Source: Serinus canaria | Lineage: Eukaryota; Chordata; Aves; Passeriformes; Fringillidae | Reading direction: 5' to 3' | Assembly (NCBI RefSeq): GCF_022539315.1 | Contig: NC_066316.1 | Location: 102,852,179 to 102,916,178, forward strand | DNA length: 64,000 nt | Part shown: piece by piece, positions 1 to 12,431 of the stretch | How the letters are laid out: every line of letters starts with the position of its first letter | Numbering within the stretch: the first letter of the stretch is position 1 | The notes under the pieces: generated by a model | Told to the model about the DNA's origin: nothing | The model's database searches: none | Seen by the model: only the letters and a program-made list of their open reading frames with translations | Made by a program: the position numbers and the translations under genes

Positions 1-239
1 TATGTTCATTTTAAAGTCCTGGCAGGAGACTGTTATAGTTAACTGCTATAGATAGCCAAAACAGTAAATATTTGCTATGAAAGGTTAAAAGTAAGTGGAT
101 ACTATCCATTTTCTCAAACAGAAGAAAAAGAGGATGCTTTCAAATTTCTCTTTGACTTTTCCCCAAATTATGTTTCTAAACAACTGGTGAGGCCTTACCT
201 TGAATATTCTGGGCAGTTTTGGGTGCTACAATGTAAGAA

Positions 240-717
240 AGATACTGAACTATCAGAGAGTGTCCAAGGGAGACAACAAAGATGGTGAAGGGCCCTGAGG
301 GGAAGCTGTGTGAGGAGTGACTGAGGTCACTTGGTCTGTCCAGCCTGGAGGAGACTGAGGGCAGACCTCACTGCAGTTACAGCTTCCTTGGGAGGGGAAG
401 GGGAGGAGCAGGAACTCATCTCTGTCCTGACCAGGGACCGGATACAAGGGAATGGCCTCAGATCAGAGGAGGTTTAGGTTGGATATCAGAAAAAGTTTTT
501 TCCCTCAGAGGGTGCTTGGGCACTGGAACAGGCTCCCCAGGGCAGTGATCACAGCACCAAGACTGAGAGATCTCAAGGAGTGTTTGGACAACAATGTCAG
601 TGCCATGGTGTGACTCTTGGGCTGTCCTGTGCAGGACAGGAGTGGGACTCAATGATCCTGATGCCCCCCTTCCAACTCAGCAAATTCTGTGATTCTGTGA
701 TTCTATGATTCTATGAA
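240..717 (+). repeat. CR1 LINE fragment, 5'-truncated, intact 3' end
   Basis: A non-LTR retrotransposon fragment covering the end of ORF2 and the 3' UTR of CR1. The 3' end is diagnostic: four octamers at 684-715 (ATTCTGTG twice, then ATTCTATG twice). Upstream are the usual CR1 phrases, such as a GGTTTAGGTTGGATATCAGA-type block near 470-490 and a GGAACAGGCTCCCCAGGG block near 525. The 5' end is cut in the ORF2 tail, which is typical of target-primed reverse transcription. Around 288-408 it is almost identical to the reverse complement of the CR1 at 12432-13185, so the two are probably one young subfamily. Reading frames here are remnants, not host genes. Confidence 0.95.
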
Positions 718-1354
718 CAACAACAAAATTTTAAAAACTACATTTTAATTGAAAATTAAACATGAAAAATATCCTCAAGTACTCATATATTACAAGGAAC
801 ATCATCTCAACTCTGGTGATTCTCAAATAGTTTCAGATATATAACAAGTTTTCTCACCTTTTGATCCCCAATAATAGGCATAGAATATAATTCTATCGTA
901 TTTCGGGGGGGTCAATTGCAGATGATGTTTGGGGGTTTTTTTTGGTTTTCTTTTTGTTTTTTTCTTTTTTATTTTAATTCTGAAATGGAAATATTTCAAT
1001 GCACACAAGTAGAAGTCTCACATATGGTTATCAGGCTGCAAGGTGTTTGGGAACACCACCAACTGAAAAACACTAATGCACAGAACATTATTCAGTACAA
1101 TACAGTCCAATCACAAAATTGAGCAGAATTTATTCAGACACAAAGGAGCCAATATTTTCAGCCATTTATATTTAAATGTTAGGCAAGTCAACCAGCAAGA
1201 CAGGCAGGTTCAAGCAGGCAGGTCCAAGGCTCAGACCCCAAGGTTTACTGCTCCCTGCTGACCCATTGTGTGTTTTTGCTGAAGCAGAAGGGCTGCAGGT
1301 TTCCGGCCCCAAGCCTCTACCATCAGCAGGATGCTGAACACCCAAGCAAGACAC
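718..1354. other. Unique AT-rich DNA with a T-rich tract
   Basis: No gene is supported. A T-rich low-complexity tract lies at about 928-975, interrupted by G and C. Short open frames exist but have no recognisable domain or coding signature. Confidence 0.6.
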
Positions 1355-1690
1355 ACTCCCTTGGGTGACCTTACTGCAGCCTTTCAGTGCCCAAAGGGGG
1401 CCCACAAGAAGTTTGAACAGGAACTGTTTACAAGAGCATGCAGTGATATAACACAGAAGAATGGTTTCAAACTGAAACTACGTTTAGGTCAGATTTTAGG
1501 AATAAATTCTTTCCGGGGAAGCTGGTGAGGCTCTGGCACAGGCTGCCTAGAGGAGCTGTGGATGCCCTTTCCCTGGTGGTGTTCAAGGTTTGGGCTTTGA
1601 GCAGCCCGGTTCCTGCCCATAATATGGACATTGTGCAGATGATCCTTCATTTTCCTTCCAACCCAATTTTCTACGATTCTACCATTGTCT
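1355..1690 (+). repeat. Diverged CR1 LINE fragment
   Basis: An older CR1 copy in plus orientation. The first part still reads as the CR1 ORF2 C-terminal region, with recognisable words in frame from about 1355 to 1485 (GDLTAAFQ, ELFTRACSD, NGFKLK). It is followed by the 3' UTR block around 1525-1590 (a GAGGCTCTGGCACAGGCTGC-type phrase and GTGGATGCCCTTTCCCTGG). The tail near 1671-1686 is a decayed form of the octamer end (CTACGATTCTACCATTG). It is much more diverged than the copy at 240-717. Confidence 0.9.
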
Positions 1691-1810
1691 GAAAGCTCCA
1701 CTCAAATCCAACTTCCCAGGAAACAGTGTCCGGGAAACAGAACAGAATTTCCCCCTTCAGGGAAAACTGCAGCAAGAAGGCACCTTTGATATTTCTCCTG
1801 ACAACATTTC
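1691..1810. other. Short unique spacer
   Basis: Unique sequence between the CR1 tail and the CpG-rich block. Nothing recognisable. Confidence 0.5.
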
Positions 1811-1856
1811 AAACAGCGGCCTTCGGCCCTCAGAGCACGGAGAGCAGCGCGGTGCT

Positions 1857-1874
1857 CCCCGCCCGGCCCGGCCC
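1857..1874 (-). other. G-quadruplex motif on the minus strand
   Basis: Read on the minus strand, this stretch is three GGG runs and one GGGG run separated by loops of 1-2 bases. That satisfies the usual G3+N1-7 rule for a four-tract intramolecular quadruplex. It forms the left edge of the pentamer array. Folding is predicted from the pattern only. Confidence 0.6.
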
Positions 1875-1970
1875 GACTCGACTCGGCTCGGCTCGGCTCG
1901 GCCCGGCCCGGCCCGGCTCGGCTCGGCTCGGCTCGGCTCGGCTCGGCTCGGCCCGGCCCGGCTCGGTTCG
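1861..1970. repeat. 22-unit pentanucleotide array (GCYCG)n
   Basis: Exactly 22 consecutive 5-bp units fill 110 bp. Most are GCTCG or GCCCG; exceptions are two ACTCG units near the start and one terminal GTTCG. Variants are clustered: blocks of GCCCG alternate with blocks of GCTCG, as expected from slippage or short gene-conversion events after a C/T change. Every unit has one CpG. A 5-bp unit without stops translates in all frames, which explains overlapping open frames on both strands with Arg-Ala-Glu-Pro-Ser-type repeats. These are not genes. Confidence 0.95.
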
Positions 1971-1980
1971 CAGCATCTTC

Positions 1981-1996
1981 CAGCGCCACCTGGTGA
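1981..1996 (-). promoter_or_regulatory. CTCF-like binding motif
   Basis: The plus strand reads CAGCGCCACCTGGTGA. Against the degenerate vertebrate CTCF core in this orientation (CASYGCCMYCTRSTGG), 15 of 16 positions agree; only the last base differs. CTCF is the zinc-finger insulator and loop-anchor protein. The site starts 10 bp after the end of the CpG-rich pentamer array and contains one CpG, so binding could be sensitive to methylation. A match of this quality is expected rarely by chance in 64 kb, but occupancy is not shown by sequence alone. Confidence 0.55.
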
Positions 1997-2035
1997 TCCC
2001 CAGCTCCTCTCCTCCCTGTCTCGACGCACGCATGA

Positions 2036-5000
2036 ACTTTTATTTCCTGGCTGCTTTTCTCCACCGGCATGATGGAGCTGAGGATAGACTGAAATACACC
2101 CAGTTCTGTTTCTGCAGGGCACCTTGGCTGGCCGCTGGATCTGCCTCTGCTTTGCGCTTTTTGTACCTCTTCTTGATAAGCTTTCCTGGAGGAAAATAGA
2201 GTTTTACCTCTAAAGTAACAAAAGGAATAGTTTATAGAATTAATTACTTTCATAGACAAGACCCTAATAAATTAACAGCAGCTTGCCTTTCCCGCTGGTG
2301 CAGAAAAAGAACTTCAAATGGCTGCCCAGTTGACTTTCTAACATGGAAAGGAGTCTGAAAGCAGATTTACAGTCAATGTCCAGGAGAAAGATGAGAAGAC
2401 CAAACAATGTGTTATCCTGGGAGTAGATCATGCTCCCACTGCCCAGCAAAAGCATTCAGGCACTGATTTCAGAGGGAGCTGATTGTACTCAGTCACTGTT
2501 TATCTGATCACCTGGTGGGTGCCACATTGGACAGAGGATGGAAATGGGCATACACATCCCTGTCACCCCACAGGAAAATAAAGCAAGACCTAAATCTGCA
2601 GGAAAATAGTGTCATGAAGGGAAAAAGGATTATATTATAATAGAAGTTAGAGTGGTATTTCATAAAATCATCATAAATTCATGGATTGAAACAAGGCTGT
2701 TCAATGTACCCCTGATACAGCTCCAAAATGAACACTAAGGACAAACTCTTCACATTTTTGCCTTTTTCTTTCTCTATTAATAAAGAAAGTATGTAGAATA
2801 TAAATCTGGAAGGAAAACAATCATCAAAAAACACAACTGCAAAAGTAGTTTCTTAAAAGCACTTATCCACCTGGTATACACATAATAAAGTTTAAGATCA
2901 GTGAAGTGACTGCATTTGAAAACAATGGCTCTCTGCATATGTATTATAAAATATCTCAGATACGTAAAAAAAAGATGGTTGCAGGAGTCTAAGTCTTGTT
3001 ACTTTCTACAAAATCAAGAAATATTGTGGAAAAGACATTTATCCCTTTTAATTAATCCAAGAAGCTATAACAGTACTCATATTTATTAATGAGATTCTAC
3101 TATAGAAACAAACACTAAACACTAAACCAGTCACTGGATTATTTGTTCCATTGAGTAAAGGAATCCAGCCAGGCCTTCAAACATTTCAGTGCTCTGCCTG
3201 TGAATAAGTAAAATGAAGTCAAGTCACTCTGACAAAGTAAATGACGAGAGTTTCAAAGTGTGGGTCTTTGATCAATGTGTAAGCTCAAGCAGTTCACCTA
3301 AAATAAGTCTGAACTTCTGTCTAAATACCCTGGACCTAGTAAATTACATTTCCTGGGTTAAATTCTTACTTCTTCTGTGGGTATATGTCAGACAGACAGA
3401 ACTTCTCTGCAGACACTCAAATGCACCCATTCTTACCACAGACCAGGCTGGAGAATTGGGTACTTCCATTGGGAGGCCTGGCTGTCTCCAGCTGGGAGCT
3501 GAGAGAGTTCAAAAACACCACAGCAAAATGCCCCAAAAGAGGTAAAACGCTGCTTTATGGCACAGGTAGTGGTTTGCTTTCTGTTTCCTCTTTATGAAAG
3601 GTGCAACTGCACACCACGTTGCAAACATTTCCTAACTCTTTTCAAAGGCCTCTTGGGACCTTGAGGAAGAATGGAATGAAACTCATTTTGTGCTCCTGTA
3701 AAATTTGTACATTTGGCCTGTGGAAAATCAAAGACTGACTGATTTCCAGTCTAACATCTGACACTGGTGCTACTTCAGCCTTGGCTTTTATCTATATTCT
3801 AGAGCATGTGGGAGTACTTCTGGCTACCCAGTTCAATAAAGTGCAAAGAAAATGAGATTCTTTCCCTTTGCCCATTTTAGCAAGAGTCCATCATAAAATA
3901 TATATAACATTTGCAAACATATTTTTATTCCCAGTATTTATTCCAACGGTTCCTCAGCTATTTTAGCACTGATCTTCTGATTCTTCTTCCTTAGGTAGTT
4001 TTTAATTAATTCTGTTTAAAATCACAGGTATGTCCTCTCCTAGGCTTTTTCTCACAATTGAAACAGTTGAGTTTGTGGAGTGTTAATCACAGAAAAAATC
4101 ACTGAGATGTTTGAGGAGCATGGAGGACCACTACTGCCCTTCCTACTCTTTTGGAATTTCTGAGTGACTGCAACCTATAATTTGTGTGGGCATCCTGCAT
4201 TACCCCCTTCACATGAGTAAAGTCCAGTTTATGGCTGCTAAATGCAGCATAGCAAAGGATGGAATATTTTTGTTTCTACTGGGAAAACAGTTTTACCAGT
4301 GCTGAGTATGTCAGTCCCAGTAGTACACTTCCATCAGTGTGTTCCACCTTCCTTTTTTATTGCCTCCCCACAAGACAATCTCTCCAGTCACATACATTCT
4401 CATTTTAATTTTTTTTTCATTCACTCCACTTTTTTCAGTGAATTATTGCATACCAGGAAGAAAAAAATTTTTCTTTTTTTAGACTTTAATAAATGTGGTT
4501 GAAGTACTTAAAAGAGATCATTTCATGATAGTCAAGAAAAGGAAACCTTTTTTCTGACAGGTTTGTGTTTCAGGGCTGACTCACAGTTTTAGATGAAGGA
4601 TACAAATGTTACAGCATTAATTCACTCATTATGGTCCTTAAACATGGGGGAGATGCTGTGAATATTCCAAAGTGAGGGAAAATAAATTATTAGATGTCAC
4701 ATAGTCCTTAGAGGAGAGTATTCTTCATCCTCCAGTGACTACTTATGAGCACAGGTCACATGAAGTTTTTCTCTGGATTCTAGTGAAAGTGAAGTTTGTG
4801 TCAATTCTTTTCCTTCAGCAGCAATTATAACGCCTCCCACCTTTACTAAGGCGTCTGTTTTCACAGTGCATGTGAAATTTTCATCTCTAAAAAATGTATC
4901 AAATGTGGCTGCAACCACTCATTAAAATCAAAAGGAAGTTCTAGTTCTAAACACACCGACTACAGTTTCTGAGGAGAAATGGGGCAGAATTTACACTGTT

Positions 5001-8000
5001 CTGTCTTAGCTCACCTTATTGGGAAGAGTCAAGTTCTGTGTCCTGACAGCAGACATCTCTGGCATTACATGACCAATAAAATTTGCAAAGCATCAGTGGG
5101 AGATTTTCAGTTAGGAAGGGAGGTATCTACTACTTTTAGATGACTGAGTTTTAGGAAGAAGTTGAATACACTAAATTCTGCCATTAATCCCTCAGGTTAT
5201 AAGTATTATTGGAAGGCTTATTCTCCATGTATAAGTAGCTTTTATTGGCTGAGTGAAAAAATAATAAGATTGAAAGGTGTTTCTGAAAGAGAAATTGCAA
5301 ACACAAAGACTGATTTGATTTTGGCTAATGTCACATATACACTAGAGAAGATCAGCATGGCCCAGAGGATGAAAATGAACAGGCTGCTCCATCCAGCTAA
5401 ACCTCTAGAACCAGATTTCCCTCCTCATGTTGAGAAGTCCATTTCATGAAAGAGTAGAGACAGAAGAGGCCAAACAGAAAACTTACAATATAAGCAAAGC
5501 ATTTTGGCATAAGACTTTAAGAATGCAGAAAGATTATAATTTTGTGACTCGCAGATTTCTGTTGTACATTTTTGCTTAGGTAATCTCTTTCCAGATGTAC
5601 ATCTTTTGTTTAAAATGGCTTATGGCTAATTCTTTTTGATTCACAGAAGGATTTGATTGAAAAGAGTGAATAAAGCTGGAGAAACCTTACAAATGCAATG
5701 GCTGGGATCTTTCTTTTCAGTTGCCAGGGCAGAGGTTTCCATTGTTTGTTTGTACAATAATTTATCTGGAACAGCAGAGGGTGTTTTCAATGAATGAACC
5801 ACCTGTGTAACAATATAGGAAACAGAAGAAAGATAGCTTTCAGCATTAGTTATTTGTATATGTGAAAAAAAAAAAAGTATAGTTTATCTGTTAAATGAGT
5901 GGATGACTTTCTGAGGATCACTTGGGAATACCGTATATAGAAATGCTACATCAGTTCCTTTCCATGTGCACACACTGTGACAGTGAGATTTCTCAATTAG
6001 AATTTATGTGATAAAATGTTAAATTCAGTCTTCAGGAAATCATGCCAAAAACTCCTGCGACCAACTGCTCTTGCTCTTGCACTTTACTTGATCATTAGTG
6101 AAGTACAGCAAAAGTACATTGAAAGTGCCTTAGACTTACAATTGCCCCCTTTTTCCTTTCACTTCCTTTCCTAACTTCTTTCTCCATTCAGCTCTTCCAT
6201 TGCTAGTAAGAAATAGTCTGAATCTTTTCCTGATTGCTTTAGTTGTGTGAGTGACAGACCTCTATGTATAATGGGGAAGGAGTGAATACTAATAATTCAT
6301 ATTAGAATTAAAGTGGAACGTTTTCAGGAATCTGGTTAAAAAAAACTGGCTGGAAATTTTTTAGTTATTTAAAATTTTTTATTTCACTTTTGACTACCCC
6401 TCAAAAAGGATAAAGTGTTTGTTTGTTTTCCAAGAAAATTTACATAAAAAGTTAGAACCTACATATTTAAACCCCACAATAAATTGAACTATTCAATCCC
6501 CTTCATACCTGAAAATGTGTGCAAGATATCACCCTAATTTTGAAAATAGCTTTAGTCAGCCAGCATTTAATGTATTTACTCCCATGTTTCCCAACCTCAG
6601 TTGCTTACTTGTGGCTTATTTATTTCTTAATGTACTTATCTACAGAGGCATATATGCTTTTAATCCTCCTAAAACACAGTGAGCTTCCCAGTCAAAACAG
6701 AGAACTTTTTGAGTTTAGTATTTCTAGAAGCTTATGCTGAACTTTTAAAACAGAAAAAAAAATCTTCCCATTGTAACTTTACACTTTTTTTCTTCAAAAT
6801 TCTATCATGTATAAAGAACATGGTTTTTATGTGCTGGGTAAAAATTTTTAGATTCTTTTCTTACTTGCCCTCCCTTTTTAGCATGTGAATGAGGATAGTT
6901 AAGGGTGAAAGTAGTTGTATCAATCCAAAGGAGCAGTCAGGGCAATGCAGACATTTCCAGTGAAGCACCCAGGCAGAGAGCTCCAGGTATTGTCACTACT
7001 GCCACACATTCATCTGGTGTCCCACACTTGCACAAGGAAATAAAGGGAGGAGAAAAAAGCTGTGGTGTGTAAGCAGTGTGTGAGTGCATTCTTCTGAGTG
7101 CCAAGTACGTCAGAGTGGGAAACAGCAAGGGAGTGGAACATAAAGCCCATCTCACATACACTGGGAGGGCTGCGTTTGACTTCACTGCAGTTACTTCTGA
7201 TTTACTCAAGTGTCAGCTGGAGAAGGACCACAACCCATGCTTTAAAATGTTTTTATATGCTCCTCTGAGTAAAAAACTTGGAGGACTTTGTGAAAACAAG
7301 CTACTGTTGCTGATTTGCCAGGTAGGCAACCTCTCTGAGCTCTGGTTGAGAGCTGATCCAAATAAAATGTTTCTCACAGCTATGACTGTGTTGCACTAAT
7401 TCAACTAGAATAAACAATTACATCAGAAAAATGTGTTTACTTTGGTTCTGGGCCACAGAGACTGGGCCCAAATATGATGTAGAACATATGCCTGTTATTG
7501 CTTATAAGGACAAATAATTTTACAGGTGGACTTCAAAATTCCTTCATTTTGCTAAGTATACTTCTCCTGGCAAAGTACCTGGAATGTCTGTTTGTTATTT
7601 ATGGAATTATACATCAACTTTCTTATTTAAATAGACACTGTAAACAGCAACTCTGAGATTAGAAACAAACAGAAAATTTTATTTTTCTCTTTGTTTACAG
7701 GTACATGACTATGATCCTTTCATTAAAGTTACAGCTGTTTACACTGACAAGGACTGACATCTTCAGCTCCTCAGTAATCTGAGGAGTAGTACTGGGGTAG
7801 CTCAGAAATAAAATTAGCAAAGCCAGCAAAATTTCATGAAAAATTAACATAGAGAAGATTACTATCAGTTTTTTACTTTTTTACTGAACTCGTCAAAGAG
7901 TTGATCCAGACAGCCAAAAGCAAAGGGAAAGACTATTTATGCAGACTGTTGATTCGTGTCATACAATATAATTTCAGTCTAGAATTTTCCTCTCTACTAC

Positions 8001-11000
8001 CAAGGTAGTTAAACAGAAACCTTACACCATTTTTATTTGCCTAGGTTTAGCCAGGGTGTTCCAGTATAGGTACCAGTAAAGGTACATGTGTTCCAGTAAA
8101 GGTAAAGGAGGTATAAACTGGAGTTTAGTTTTAAAATACCTGGTCTAAACTATCTGAGTAAAGGTCCTTTGTTGGTAAACTTTCTGTTGTTAACAGAGTT
8201 GAGTATAAAGAATCACTATGGGAGAAACTTTGCAGAGTAAATATAGGGGATACCTCTGAATAAGGTATGATATGTACTTAAGCCATTGTAATACAACAGC
8301 TTTTATCCACATGAAACAACAAACCACTTTTTTTAATTGCAACTTAGAAATTAAATAGAAAAATTAAAGTGGATAAAACTGAGTCTAAAATTCTGCCCAC
8401 ATTTGTCCCAGGTTTGAGGTTTGTTTTAATCTAAACTTCTGGGTTTAATCTATTGAAAGAATATAATGACAGCTGTACAAATTTAAGCTACATCAAAATT
8501 GCATCTGTCTTTAAGTTTTGTAATATCTCCATCACAGAGAACAAATAGGAATCTTTAGCTAGTTCCAGTGCCACCAGTCAATACAAAATAAGCAATACAT
8601 ACTCATTGGCATGGGTGGGAGATTATTGCCAAGCCAAATTGGATGAAATTAGGATACTTCTGAACTTTTATTTTTTAATAAAAGTTTTTAAATTCAATCC
8701 ATAATCTTTCTTGAAGTTCCAGAATTAGGACAAAGTAAACTGAATTTCTGGGATAATACAAGAGCAGCTGCTAATACATTTCTTTCTAACCAACCTGATC
8801 TCTCATAAGAATGTTCCCATGCAATGCCAACCCCCCAGAAAACACCAAAGGCACTGAAATGACCCACATGAGCCTCTGGAGTGCTTTTGAGGTTCACCTA
8901 CATTTGGAGATCCCTTCCATTTACTTCACTAGCCCTGTACAGGGTCTCATTGAAGTGACTACCAGTGACTACCTGACAACCTAGTGATGAGTAGTGACCA
9001 CCTTGTGAGGGTAGATGGAACAAATTGAAGTCCCCTAAGGGAATTTTGTCATACTTATCCATCTGTCCTGAACAGTTTCAAACTTGGGTCAAAACCACTG
9101 TGCCTTATTCCCCAAGCAGCTGCATTCCCATGCAGCAGACTTTTACATTCCTTCCAGAAACCACCGTGCAGCTTTTCAGCACTTGCTGAAACTGATGGAA
9201 CAGTCACAAGGGCTTTACTGATCTGATTTCTAATTAACATAATAGGAATATGTATTCACCATAGATTTTTGACTGTTGTCATTTCTGCATGTCAAATTTT
9301 GACATGGATAGAACTCCTTTTTCCAGAGAAAAACTTTATGTCCAAGGAGAATATAAAAGTCTCATTTGCTGTGAAAATCAGTTCTACACAGTCTCCAGGT
9401 GTGGAGTAAAAGCAACCCTAACAAGAAGGGGCACCTCTGAGAATGTTGTTCTTCTTGGCAGAAAGTGAGATCCTGAGACCCTCCCATGCAAAGCAGCAGA
9501 AAAATCCAATGTTTTCATAATTGATATGCACCCTAAACTGCTCCTTTTGTTGTATGAGCTGCAAACTGGCCAAAATGTTACTGGAAATGTCTGCACATTA
9601 AGGAAAAACTTATAATAAATTATGTTTGTGTGCTTTTATTAACCCTTGAACTGCTGCTGAGCAATGCATGTGTTTGAACAAGAGTTGAAAAGCTATTAAA
9701 ATATTTGCTTAAATGCTTTACTACAGCCTAAGAACTGAGCTCCAAAGCCTCTGGGATTTGAAGACTCACAAGAAAGTTAACTGAAGGAAGTCTGGGAGAG
9801 GTCAGCATGCTCAAGCACACTCCTACACAATCTTCCACCTCTCTTATCTGCTTTAATAAACTTGACTCCTACTTTCTGCTCTTGAAATTCAAAGGACCCA
9901 TGCAAAGATTTCCCAACTATGTAGGCTGTGTTCACAGCAATCTCATCTTTGCTCTGTGACTGTAGAGTCAGTTAAATGTCTAAACTTTGGGCCTATTTTC
10001 TATTGGTTTATTCCAATTTTACACTTTCACAGCTGGCTGCTTTCTGTAGCATTAGGCTACACAAGAAGCAAGCCACCTGCAGATTTTATTAAAAATGACA
10101 TGAGCTGCAAAACTACAATATTACCTCTGATTTCCTTTCCTCAAATGAAATACTTTTCCTCCTGTGAGACATATCTTTTCTTGTTTTTGCATTTCATACA
10201 CTTTAGCCAGATTTATCTCATGCCAAACAGTAAGACAGTTCCCACAGCACTGCCTGAAACTCAGTTCACCTAGTTCTCCTTTTGCCTATGCCCTTAAGTC
10301 TTTAATCACTAGCAATCAAATATAGGAGTCACACCTGCTTTTTCTTTCTGGCTCAAGAAATGTTTTAGTCTTTTGTCCTGATAGAAATCTCCAGCAAGAA
10401 GGTCAGAGCCTTGTGAACAGGGTTACAATGCTCCTGGAGAGAGTGGGAGATGACATTCCAGAATCTCACAGGGTAAAGGGGAACACAACCCTCCCTCTGC
10501 CAGGGAGACTTGGTCACAGTGGGAGATTTTGCCTGGGGTTTTGAAAGAAAGATGCCATTGCAACATTTTGTCGAGATTCCTCTCCTGTTGGAGCGTGTTA
10601 GTACTCCCTGAGAGGCCTCCAGCATTGTAATTCCCTGTGGATTTGAGACATCTTTCTTTCAGAGCTTGCTGGAGCCCAAGCACAAACTAGGTGACAAGCT
10701 GCTCATTAATGTCAAAACTGGACTTGTTCTCTATGTGGAAACTGCCCAAACACAAACAGTGGGAATCATCTCACCCAAATATGGACCTCTGCAATGTAGA
10801 AAACCATGCCTCAGCCAGTACTCTTCACCAGATTTTTTTATTGTTAGTGAAGTCTTATCACATCTAGTTCAGGTATTTACTTCAGGATGAGATGACTGTC
10901 ACCTCAGAAGCATTTGTTTCTCTTCACAGGTTGAAAAGGGGGTGTTGTAAGCTCAGACAGAGATCCCTGCAGTGCAGATGACTGAGTGTGGGCACAAGAA

Positions 11001-12431
11001 CTCCACTTCCACACCCAAAGAGTGTTCATGTCAACAACACTGCACCTGGGGGCTACATTCTGGCTGCTTTTGGATCCTATTTGTGAGTTGGGCTTGGGTG
11101 TTTAGTCGTTTATGGAACATAAAAGTTACTTACACTAAAGTCAGAGAGTCTTAAGCACCTTTTAAAATATTAGCTTTCTTTTGTTCTAGTAAGAGCAGAG
11201 TCACCAGGTGGTCATGTTAAATATAATCTTACACATTCCTTGTCTTAGTCTACAAGGAATACATGCACTTTCAAGGAATGTTGTACTGTTAGTTTTTGGT
11301 GTTCAGGTTTATGAGGGAGCTTTTGTAAACAACCAGGGAGTTCAACCTGTCTTATGCTCTCTGATTAGATTTAGTTCTTGGTGAAAATTATTTCCTGAGA
11401 ACCTGAAAGTGGCTTTTGGGTTAAGACTTCTAAACAAGGTTTAGCCTGCATGCAGTCTCTGACCACCTACATTCAGTGACTGTTGTACACAGTATAAATA
11501 AATGACTCTAAGATATTCTGCATCACTGATTTCTCCCCTGATAGAAAGCTAGGTTGCAAGCATTCCAGATCCATCAAAACAAGGCAACAGTGTTGCATTT
11601 CAGGGTCCATCCTTACTTTCCCAAATGTGCACAACTGCCATTAATTTTCATTTAAATCATTTGAACTCAAATGCAAAATAGATGTTACTTTGGGATGCAG
11701 ACAGTTAATATATGAGAATCTGGTGAGCCTTAGAATCAGTCTGGCTTGTGAGTGGGTTATTTGTTTGTTTATTTTATTCCTTATTTATAAAAGAGATGAC
11801 AGCCCACCCAGCGGAATTTTCCCATCAAAAATAGTATGAAACAGAATAATGGAATGCAAGATTGATTAGATGGTGTGCTTGTTGGCAATGGGTGCATGTA
11901 CTTCTTAATCTTAATGGATCATAAAAAAAATCCTTTCATATTTGCCATAATGCATGTGCTAAGATGTGGGTTCCTAGCCAATGCAAAGAAATATTCTATG
12001 ATTTCCAGAGATGCAAAGTAAGAATTTCATACAGCACATAAGTGGGCCCTCTGTTTAAATGCATAAAGATAATTTCTTAATTATGGCAGTGATATTCATT
12101 AAAAAGCTTTCCAATAGTACATGCAGTTCCCACACTGGTCTCTCTCCCACTGTCTGACAGACAGACAGCTTGGTTACACATGCTCAGAAAGGAGGGTGGG
12201 GGCCCAGATTCTTGGCTGTCTTGAAGTGGCCACATCCTGCCATCTGCTGAATCCTTCTGCTATTGGCAAATCCAGGGAAGAATATTTCTGAGGTGTCTTA
12301 AAATATTCTGCACCTCTGCAGAAATGTTTTATGTAAGAACAAGTATACAAATGCTTTCAGGGAGAGAGAAACCAGCTTAAAATATTAAGAAATAAAACAA
12401 TTTTTTAAAAATCCCTAGATTTCAAGAAGAG
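2036..12431. other. Gene-poor unique AT-rich DNA
   Basis: About 10.4 kb without a supportable gene. Open frames reach only about 110 codons and lack domains, signal peptides or paired splice signals. Small items seen: an imperfect tandem block at about 8055-8107 built on CCAGTAWAGGTA-type units, an A tract near 5864-5876, and homopolymer runs. No CR1 or LTR was recognised, although strongly decayed repeats could be missed by eye. Confidence 0.55.
12236..12250 (-). promoter_or_regulatory. Weak CTCF-like motif
   Basis: The plus strand reads CCTGCCATCTGCTGA. It fits the core of the degenerate CTCF consensus in the same orientation as the site at 1981-1996 (GCCMYCTRSTG). It lacks the first two consensus bases and the last one. 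It lies about 180 bp to the left of a CR1 insertion. A single weak match like this can arise by chance. Confidence 0.25.

Larger units (their letters stand above)
1811..2035. promoter_or_regulatory. Isolated CpG-dense block (possible orphan CpG island)
   Basis: About 225 bp that is strongly GC-rich and CpG-dense inside an otherwise CpG-poor, AT-rich region. Most CpGs come from the pentamer array at 1861-1970, but both flanks carry more (for example near 1817, 1824, 1838, 1849, 1971, 1985 and 2021-2028). CpG islands in vertebrates often mark promoters or insulators. No first exon or core promoter is recognisable, so a promoter role is inference. The adjacent CTCF-like site makes an insulator-type role as plausible. 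Confidence 0.45.

Noticed and set aside
1702..2259. Open frames of up to 185 codons on both strands with Arg-Ala-Glu-Pro-Ser or Ala-Arg-Leu-Gly repeats
   Set aside because: They are translation of the 110-bp pentanucleotide array, which has no stop in any frame; flanks have no coding signature.
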